Below, one piece after another: positions 5,813 through 6,029 of a stretch of 6,029 nucleotides of DNA. Numbering within the stretch: the first letter of the stretch is position 1; every line of letters begins with the position of its first letter. Under the pieces are notes generated by a model. That model saw nothing but the letters and a program-made list of their open reading frames with translations, was not told where the DNA came from and searched no databases. Made by a program: the position numbers and the translations under genes. Origin of the DNA: Desulfobacteraceae bacterium (lineage in GTDB: Bacteria > Desulfobacterota > DSM-4660 > Desulfatiglandales > Desulfatiglandaceae); assembly GCA_030589225.1 (NCBI GenBank), contig JAUUWD010000107.1, positions 1-6,029 of the forward strand, given 5' to 3'.

Positions 5813-5900
5813 CTCAATAAATCCCGGCTATATTAGAAAAATCCCCCTCAATCCCCCTTTACAAAAGGGGGAAGCAGTCGGAATGCCCGGAATTATTGAG
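5813..5900. repeat. Inverted-repeat element with nested C5T3/A3G5 hairpin
   Basis: CTCAATAAATCCCGG (5813-5827) is inverted at 5886-5900 (CCCGGAATTATTGAG) with 13 of 15 matches. Inside it is a perfect hairpin, CCCCCTTT-ACA-AAAGGGGG (5853-5871), preceded by a near copy of its left half (ATCCCCCTCA at 5841). It abuts the stop codon (5904-5906) of the minus-strand gene on its right, so it could also form a terminator-like structure for that gene, although no T-tract directly follows the hairpin in that direction. Confidence 0.55.
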
Positions 5901-5903
5901 ATG

Positions 5904-6029
5904 TTACCTGAGTAGAGTACTATTCAACTGTATCTTTTCTACCTTAAATCCCATTTTTGAAGCAAAGTCAAGGACGGGGTCGGTCACGTTGTTGACTATA
6001 TTGACAAACTCTTTCCTCGCCTTTCCAAT
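5904..6029 (-). CDS. Unrecognised protein, C-terminal fragment (cut by window edge)
   Basis: The last 41 codons plus TAA stop (5906-5904) of a minus-strand gene that enters from the right edge. The peptide starts IGKARKEFVNIVNNV, continues TDPVLDFASKMGFKVEK, and ends IQLNSTLLR. It is uninterrupted, mixes hydrophobic and charged residues like a soluble globular domain, and has no membrane segment. I do not recognise the family. The coding call rests on the open frame to the edge, plausible composition, and a stop placed right where the intergenic repeats begin. It is on the same strand as the sirtuin gene but separated from it by 361 repeat-rich bases, so co-transcription is unlikely. Confidence 0.5.
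   Translation of the reverse strand: MGKARKEFVNIVNNVTDPVLDFASKMGFKVEKIQLNSTLLR

Overview
The window looks like chromosomal DNA of an anaerobic, moderate-GC Desulfobacterota (former Deltaproteobacteria) bacterium, perhaps Desulfobacterales-like. This is inferred from the protein families (a gammaproteobacterial-type aspartate-semialdehyde dehydrogenase, a DUF6765-type protein, a bacterial sirtuin), from a selenocysteine tRNA gene, and from gaps full of short degenerate repeats. No taxonomic search could be run. No phage, transposase, CRISPR or defence gene is visible.

Layout, left to right. Positions 1-154 (minus) hold the start of a gene that runs off the left edge, probably a LOG/TIGR00730-type protein. 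Positions 155-846 are a 692-base non-coding gap. It contains an element bounded by inverted arrays of GTTCA-type 7-8-mers (201-426), a short CAAC-type heptamer run, a terminator-like hairpin (598-625), and a pair of inverted octamer arrays (654-685 and 780-811). A probable extended -10 promoter lies between the two octamer arrays. Next come two plus-strand genes that are probably co-transcribed: a class I/II PLP-dependent aminotransferase (847-2085) and, 36-39 bases later, a DUF6765-type protein with a metal-site-like His/Asp pattern (2125-3135).

The rest of the window reads on the minus strand. selC (tRNA-Sec, anticodon TCA, 3242-3339) has its own sigma70-like promoter (3365-3392) and a 12-bp-stem terminator (3202-3230). 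asd (3490-4605) supplies aspartate semialdehyde for lysine/diaminopimelate, threonine and methionine synthesis. A Sir2-family NAD-dependent protein deacylase (4790-5542) follows. Positions 5543-5903 are a second repeat-rich gap with two inverted-repeat elements (5571-5707 and 5813-5900). The window ends in the last 41 codons of an unrecognised minus-strand gene (stop at 5904-5906).

The genes are mostly single-function housekeeping units and do not form an obvious pathway together. The aminotransferase/DUF6765 pair is the only likely operon. selC shows that the organism can make selenoproteins, but no gene here carries an in-frame UGA. The most distinctive content is non-coding: several different families of 7-8-bp-period repeats, some paired as inverted arrays, plus two imperfect palindromic elements, all in gaps between genes. 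I did not find convincing evidence of a new multi-gene system.
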